NCBI RefSeq assembly: GCF_964355755.1
Contig: NC_092676.1
Span: 5,996,288-6,060,287, forward strand
Origin: Antedon mediterranea
Taxonomy: Eukaryota > Echinodermata > Crinoidea > Comatulida > Antedonidae
DNA: 64,000 nucleotides
Direction of reading: 5' to 3'
The notes beneath the pieces are model-generated. The model ran no database searches. It had not been told where the DNA came from and saw nothing but the letters and a program-made list of their open reading frames with translations. The translations under genes were made by a program, and so were the position numbers. This document shows positions 47,628 through 56,600 of the stretch, one piece after another (the stretch's first letter is position 1; each line of letters starts with the position of its first letter).

Positions 47628-50600
47628 ATGAAAACTGTTCTAAAGTTAACGAGTGAAAAGGAATTATTCAAAAGTCCAAGGCCGACTCCAAAATTTCTTT
47701 CGCAACGGGCCGTGTTTTCTCACAAGAAGGTAGGCAGGAAGCGTTTTTATACGGCGGGTTGTTAGACAAACTGCAAAGCTACGACGCACGAGCTTAGGGC
47801 TAGCCTAGATGACCTTGGTTACTTTAGTACTGTAATTTTGTTGTGTAATATTATACGTAAATAAGTAAGTATGTATAGGCTAGGCCTAGCTAGGCCTTAC
47901 CTACCTAACTAGTAGGCCTAGCCTAGGCTATATGTGTGTGGACTACTAGGCCTAGCCTAGGCCTAGTAGGCCTATGTGTGGTAAGTAGTAAAATTAAATT
48001 AGGCCTAAACTAAGCCCTAGCTAGTTAGGCCTACTAGATAGAGCCTAGAGGCTAGGCCTAGATAGAGCCTAGGCTAGGCCTTAATATTTTATTTAATATT
48101 AATATCATTTGTTTAGAACTATAATTAGGCCCTAGCTAGCTAGGGCCTAGGTAGACCTCTATTCTAACTAAAATAAAAGAGGATAAATTGTTTAGGCTAT
48201 TCCTATAAATAGTAGGGGCCTACCTGGTGTTGGATATTTGAATATTAATTACAGTAACATTAACTGTACAATTTGTTTTCAACAGGATACAGGAAGGACA
48301 ACCCGTGATGTACCCCCACCACGACCACCTCTCAAAAGTGTACCCCCTGTAAGCAGACTATTCCCAAGCAAAGCCAAGGATGAGTGTTTGCGAGCTCACA
48401 GTGTTTCTTTCATTGATGTCAATATCTGTATCTTTCGTTAATTAATTTTTTTTTTCTTAATTTGTGACTAGTAATATGTATGATTTACAAAGCACACTAT
48501 CAAACTTTATGTGACAAAAAAAAATGTGATGTGCCCATATATGGGCATAATGATGTCATATCCCTACCATATTTAAGCGTATCACTACCATATTTAAGCG
48601 TATCACTACCATATTTAGGCACATCACACATTTTTTGTCGAACTAGTTTGATAGTGTAGATTGAAATTTTGCAGCACAATTTTATATTTCAGCTATTCAA
48701 TCATTACTGACTTTGGGGTTGGGTCAACCGGCTCAGCTACAGTGATTAAGTTCACTTAGGTTGACCCTGGTCTCCCCAATTTCATTTTTTGTTTGTTTTG
48801 TATATACTTAAATAGACCAAATAAATAATGAAATGAAATGAAATTATTTTTATATGTTACATTACATTCTTAACTAATGCTACAGCCACAGTTCTTCAAA
48901 GTCCTCATTATGACGCCACGTCTAAAGGACTTTTCTTTGATCAGTGTTTTGAAATTCAGCGCAAACTTGGTGAGGGGTCGTTTGGCGAGGTAATGTATTT
49001 AATTTATAATATTATAATTTTTATATTATTAGACTCAACTGAAACACAATCATAGCCACAGAGGTATTGTACAAAAGTAGAGAGTCAACTTGCACACAAT
49101 AACAGACATTGAACTGTGAATGAGTTGACTTTCTAGTTGTGTTTTGTCTAAATGGTTTGTCGTCAGATGGAAAAGGGTTTTTAAAATTGTCTTTAAATAA
49201 CACTTCAATTTTAATTCAGGTTTTTCAAGTTAAAAGTAAAGAAGATGGGAAGATGTATGCGGTGAAACGATCAAGGGAGCGTTTTCGTGGAGAAGTTGAT
49301 AAGTATGTTATCATTGATATCTATAAAACTAAATTATTTGATGTAAGAACTTAAACTTGAGAATCAAAGATGTTTAACTCAAATATTAAGTAGTGGTTGC
49401 TGTTGTTTAGAAAGTAAATTACTGTATGTTTAGCAAAAATAAAAAATGTTTACCTCAAACATTAAGATTTTCTCAAACTGAATTTTTAGTGTTTACTGCA
49501 TTCATTTGTTTAAAAAGTAAGTTATGTTTAGGAAAAAGGAAATAAGTCTAAATGGATGTACAATAATTTTGTTTTACTTTAATTTTATTTTAAGACGAAA
49601 AAAGTTAGCAGAAGTGCAGAAGTTGGAGGTATTAGCTAAGCATCCAAATTGTGTACATTTTCACAAGGCTTGGGCAGAGAAAGGACATCTCTACATACAG
49701 ACAGAGATATGTCAAACAAGGTATTGTTTTAAAGCAAATGTTTCTCAACATTGTCGATTCTACTTGCCCCAAAACAAATTTTTTATCCCAGGTACAGTTC
49801 TACTAGTCCAAATAAAAATGTTCTATCCCATGTAGAATTCTGCTAGCTCAAATACAAATTTGCTAGCCCATGTACAATTCTGCTAGTTCAAATACAATTT
49901 GCTAGTCCATGCACAATTCTACTAGCCCAAATACACATTTGCTAGCCCATGTACAACTACTAGTCCAAATACAAAGTGGCCCTTGTACAATTCCTGCTAG
50001 TCCAAATAAAATTCTGCTAGTCCAAATACATATTAGTTTGCCCCTGTACAATTCTGCTAGCCCAAATACAAATTAACTGGTCCCTGTACAATTCTGCTTG
50101 TCCAAATACAAATTTGCTAGTCCAAATACATATTAGCTGGCCCCTGTACAATTCTGCTAGCCCAAATACAAATTAGCTGGTCCCTGTACAATTCTGCTTG
50201 TCCATATACAAATTTGCTAGTCCAAATACATTTTAGCTGGCCCCTGTACAATTCTGCTAGCCCAAATACATATTAGCTGGCCCCTGTACAATTCTGCTAG
50301 CCCAAATACAAATTAGCTGGTCCCTGTACAATTCTGCTAGTCCAAATACAAATTTGCTAGCCCATGCACAATTCTGATAGTCCAAATACAAATTGTTGTA
50401 GTGCGAACGAACCTAGGCTGCATAGAAAAGAGCAAAATACTGACTTGACTATTATTATTTAATTGTTTATAAATAATTACTTCATAGTTTACAGCATTAT
50501 ACAGACAAAAACCATGAAATTACAGAAGCAAAGGTTTGGGACATACTCGTAGATTTATTAAAGGTAATATTCATCTTTTATCATTTTGGATTTTATAAAC

Positions 50601-53600
50601 ATCTGATTGCTTTTTTAACACTCACTATTTATACCACAATCACAAGAGACAGTTTATTTTAAATGTACAGTGAAACCCCTCTTTTAGCCCACCCTTATTC
50701 AGGGGACACCACCCCTATTCTAAGGGGAACTTTTTGTAGGTCTTGAAGGTGTTCCCTTAATATGGGCTCTATTGTAATTATAGGGAAAGCGTTTTATTTT
50801 GCTTTCAAATGTCAAAAATTGCATTCCGTTTAAAGTTTGATTACATTGGGTATTCTTGAATCCTATAGGAGGAGTTATATTGGAGTTAACAGAGAGGAAA
50901 ACAATTATTGATAAATATGGTAGTGATATGCCCAAATATAGTAGAGATATGTCATCATATATGGGAACATCACATTTTGTTGTGACATAAAGTGTAGACA
51001 GAGCTTAATTCTGTATTATTCACGCTTAAATTGTGTGTGTGAACAGAGCTATAGACACCTAATTGTTTGCATTATTTCTATTCACACAGGGAGTAAAGAA
51101 TCTACATGATCACAACCTTCTCCATATGGACATAAAACCAGATAATATTTTTTTGTCGTATGATGGCATTTGTAAATTAGGTGATTTCGGTCTTGCATTA
51201 GACTTTGATCAGGTTAGTTAACTATAAATTGGTTTTTTTTTCGAACTCCATAACTCGGTATAAAAGAACGCCAGGCTAGTGACCTGGAGGTCGTGGGTTC
51301 GAGTCCCACCCGAGAACTACTTGTGAATTTTTTCGCAAGTATTCTCAAATGTACTTAATAGTATAAATTACAAATTACGTCAGAGTAGGGCAAAACATCT
51401 AATTACTGAACTCCCTGACGAAAAAACTACAATTACAATCCTGTTGGTGCAGTACCCGCTGCTTACTTGGGCTCGAATCTAACCACTAGCCATCAGCGCA
51501 AGCTCGGTGGTCTAGAGGTATGAATGCCAGGCTAGTGATCTGGAGGTCGTGGGTTCGAGTCCCACCCGAGAACTACTTGCGAATTTTTTCGCAAGTATTC
51601 TCAAATGTACTTGATATAAAGTACAAATTACGTCAGAGTAGGGCAAAACATCTAATTAGCAAAACATCTAGATAAGATTAGTATAATGATAAACTGTATC
51701 CCATTGTATATATATATATATATTCTTTTTTGTTTTTTTTTTTTTCATTATCGTGTTTCTTTATGCTTTTTTGATATTAATATTAAGAGAACAAACAAAC
51801 ACAAATATTTTTATATATTTGACAAAAAATGCTGTGCAAGCAGCGCATTCATTAAGTCTACTACTAATAACATGTTTCTACCAAAATGGTTTTACTTCAC
51901 GTTTAGCTTTTTGTAAAAATGTTGAGCCTGGTGACATTTATGGTGTTATTATAGCCTCTATCTTTAAGAATCTTTGAAAATATTGTCCCGTTTAACTAAC
52001 TTTATTTGTTGCAGAGTGACCTGTCTGAAGCCCAGGAAGGTGATCCGAAATACTTGGCACCTGAGCTATTGCAGGGCAAGTTTGGCAAAGAAGCTGATAT
52101 TTTTAGGTGCAGTAATATTAATAACCTGTTTACTTTACAAATGGTATCTTAAGTCACATGTTATGTAATTTAACCTCTAACCTTAATTAAACACAAGTTT
52201 AGTGAACAGACCTAGCCACCAACATATTCAATCATCGAAAGTCATTTTAAGAAATTTGAAAATCCAGTAATAAATAGATTAAATTGAACGCAATACTTAG
52301 ATTTTTCCACACCACATTAGGGAGGTTTTGCAACCTTACGAATACGATAACGAAAACGGATACGTCATACATTTGTGAAACTTTTGAGCTGATCCCCATT
52401 TCTTATTCGTAAAGCGTATTCGTGTTGACGAATATCACCAGTCATATTCGTAACTACAAAACGAGTATAGTTTTTGATCTATTTTGCACATTTTGCATTT
52501 GAATTAGGAATGATTCATGATTATAATATAATTATAGATTTATTGAAAGTAATTTACTAAAGTAATTTACTAAAATGCCAAGTCAATTTAGATAAATAGC
52601 AGTTTTTTTAAGTCCTCACTCGCTTTGATGTTACGCTAGGCCTAGGCAGCCAAGCACCAAGCAACACGTACCTGCGCTTCGCTCAAATTTACCGCAGTCA
52701 TATTTTGGACGCGCCTCAATATTTCGTTGCCATGCGAAACAGATTTTTTACAGACTTACGAAAACGTATCCGTTTTCGTTATCGTATTCGTAAGATTGCG
52801 AAACCTCTCTATTGTCTGGTACAGTTTGTCCATAACTGGTGCAGATTTAGTACTACATAGTCTTGCTTCAGTGTCTTATATTAAGCTTTGTGTACACTAT
52901 CAAACTTTATGAGACTTTTGATTTGATTTGATTTATTTCCCCATCAGTACATAAAAAATCACAGACATACAATTAAAAATAGCAAATATAAAAAAACCAT
53001 GAATAAAACAAGAAAGGATGCCAAGGATAACTCATAAAAGTCCTCTATGGACTTGTTTCCAATGAGGTCCTTTGAAAGAACATCAAAAAGACATACAATG
53101 AAACATATAAAAATTACTAAAAAAACTAACAATAGGACTATCAAAAATAGAAGAAGCGCTTATTAAATAGTTTCTAATGCTAGTGTACGTTCCTGTAGAA
53201 AACAAAAATAATGATGTCATACCACTACCATGGGCACATCACAATTTTTTTGTCAAACTAGTTTGATAGTGTAGACAGAGCTTTAGAACAACCAAATGGA
53301 CTAGCCAAGTTCTAGATATTTTCTATCAGATATAAACAATTTTGATGAACAAAAGACTGTGGTATTGTATGGTGAACTTCATATCATATGCATCCATTTG
53401 ATGATGATAATGATATCCAATTTATTGTTTAATATCATTACTTTCCAGTCTTGGGATCTCAATGTTGGAACTGTCATGTGACCTGGACCTTCCTAAGAAT
53501 GGTGAGCTTTGGCATGAACTGCGCAGCGGCAGAATACCGTCGGAAATAACGAAGGAGCTGTCTTCAGATTTAACTGAAATTATAAGCAAAATGATGAACC

Positions 53601-56600
53601 CTAATCCTAGAAAACGACCAAGTGTGTACGAGCTGCTGCAGAACCCTGCAGTTGAGAGAGCGGCTTGTTGGAGACGTTGGAAGCTTTTTGTGGCAAACTG
53701 TGTATGTATACTTTGTAGTGGAGCTGTAGCTTGGTGGTTAACATGCTTGCCTTCCAATCCCTAGGTTCAATCCTGACCTAGTGCCAGGGTTGTAACTCAT
53801 GACTCTTTCAACTCCACTCCTTAAGCCTGAAATGAGACTTTAATTGGGGATTTTGTTTTAAAAAAAATCAGTAATGCATATTATGGGCTGCCTTTTGAGG
53901 TTAGCAGTGGTGTGCGAATTCAAGATTTTTAAACAGGGATTTTTATGAACTTAATGAACCCCAATGGAATTAAGCTTTTTTAACTATCCTGGAAAATCTT
54001 TTATAAACCTATTTATCTGTAATGTAGTTATTAATTTCATTTTTATAATAATTTTCCAAATAAATTCAAATCAATTCAACATAAAGTTATATCTTTTTCG
54101 TTGTATTTACCATTTGCTTTGAATTATTTGAACTATTAATTGGTGTTTATGTAATTATTTTTATTTACTTATTTATTTGATTAAATATTTGTTTTTCCTC
54201 TTTGGACCAACAAACAAAACACCTTGTATGATAAAAAGGTGCATTACTACTACTAACTCAAATCGCTGCATTTTAACCCTTTTTTTTTTCTTTAGGTTTC
54301 GAAGGTCCAGTTTATATTTTCCATGTTTTATTCTTTATTATTATTTATCTGGTTTCTAACATTTGGAAAATTTGTTCATAAAACGAATCCCAACACACCA
54401 GGAAAACAAGAAGAAATAAAACAGTACACCAAAAACTGGGACCTAAGTTTTAGTGATGGTAAGTGAAAGCAAATATACTTTCTTACTTTCTTTCTTTATT
54501 CATCCCAAAAATTCAAAACAAATACATAAATATAACATTGTAATATTATAAAACATTAACAAAAATTGGATAAAAAGGAAGAAGAGAAAAGGCAACTTCA
54601 TGCCTATCTAGCTCTACTCCCTGTATAACTATAACATTTCAATTTCAAAATATGTGCCAATACTCTCATTTTTGCCTAGAGTCTGTATTTTTATGTGTCT
54701 TTAGGCCTAACATTGTGCTGCCAGTTTATCACATTTTATTCTGGGTTACAAGAAAAATTGAATTTTAAAGTATATACTATGTATATGTGTTGGTTTCTGC
54801 TCTAAAATACTGTGCATTACAACATAACTGAAACACAAGCAGACTTTATTTATTAAAGCTATTGTACAAGCATCTCTGGTCATAATTTATTAATTTTTGT
54901 TGGATTAGATGTGCCATTCCCCCTCGCTTGTTCCTGTGTTCTTCTGGTGTCCTAAAGAGAGAGTCACATGGCCAAGCGGTTAAGGCAGGGGTACCTTTTA
55001 ATGTAACTAAAGAGCCAACAATATCGGCAAGGGTTTAAGACCGACTAGCTCCTAGTTCTGGTGGTGGAACAAGAAGTCTTGGATAAGGACTATAAACCGT
55101 AGATCCAGTGTACACATTTAGCTTATGTGCACTTAAAGAACCCAGTTCATCATTTGAGACGAATAGGGAGTTAACCTGGTGAACTGGTTCACAAAATAGC
55201 CCCTGTGTCAGGAGGATTACCACATGTCATATCTGATAGGACAGTGATTAATTTACTAATAGTAATCCTTGGCCACATGTGGCTAAAGACATAAATAAAA
55301 AATATGATAAAAACTGTTTTCTTTACTCTGCCATATTTTTTACATATTTTCAGATGACTGTTTTGATACCAGCAGTTCGCTGGGGAAGTTATTGAACGAT
55401 AGTTCATTTTCAAGTGACGAAGACATCTCAAGATTCAGTCTCACCAATATATCGTCTTCAAGGTAAGGACAGTGTAACATACCTTTGGGACCCAACAAAA
55501 TGTCTCTTTAATGGTTGGCCATAGTATTTAAACATTTATTTCACAGCTGTTCCGGCACGGTTCCGTTCCGGCGCTGGAAAATCAAATCAAACAGCAATGT
55601 TTCCCTTCCACGATGGTCCATGCGACTATGCACCAATCATTCATTCATTCATTCAGGCTTATCGCCTGACTTTATTTACTTCAGGCCTCTGGCCCCTAGT
55701 AATTAATAAAATAATAATTAAATTGAAAAATAAAGCAATTTATGGTCACAAGATAAATGAATTAATTAATTTCGTTCTCTAAGCAAAACATATATCTTAA
55801 GTTATAAGCATGATAAATATATTTAGATAGATCATCAGTATGTGCATAGCCGCGTGAAACAAAACATTGATGTTTGATGTGATTTGCTGGCTCCGGACCG
55901 AAACTTTTCTAGAACAGGTGTGAAAGACCCTTAAGTGTTTCTCAACGTATGGATTCTATCTCTAGTTAGAGTTTGCATTTGTTTATTAGTAGTTATTTAT
56001 GTATTTATTTATTCTGGTTATTTAAAAAAGACATTAGAGAGGTTTCGCAATCTTACGAATACGATAACGAAAACGGATACATCACGCACACGTATTCGTT
56101 TTCGTAAGCCATAAAAAAAATCTGTTTCGCATGGCAACGAAATATCGAGGCGCGTCCAAAATATGACTGAGGTAAATTTGATCGAAGCGCAGGTACGTGT
56201 TGCTTGGTGCTTGGCTGCCTAGGCCTAGCGTAACATCAAAGCGAGTGAGGACTTTAAAAACTGCTATTTATCGAAATTGACCTGGCATTTTAGTAAATTA
56301 CTTTAGTAAATTACTTTCAATAAATCTATAATTATATTATAATCATGAATCATTCCTAATTCAAATGCAAAATGTGCAAAATAGATCAAAAACTATACTC
56401 GTTTTGTAGTTACGAATATGACTGGTGATATTCGTCAACACGAATACGCTTTACGAATATGAAATGGGGATCAGCTCAAAAGTTTCACAAATGTATGACG
56501 TATCCGTTTTCGTTATCATATTCGTAAGGTTGCGAAACCTCCCTATAGCAGTACAAAACTGAATTGCGTCCAATTACATCAATAGAAAAATACATACACT

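Noticed and set aside
51502-51572. Functional tRNA-Thr(AGT) gene
   Set aside because: The tRNA-unrelated 3' body is repeated in a neighbouring copy and the acceptor stem is imperfect, so SINE is the better call.
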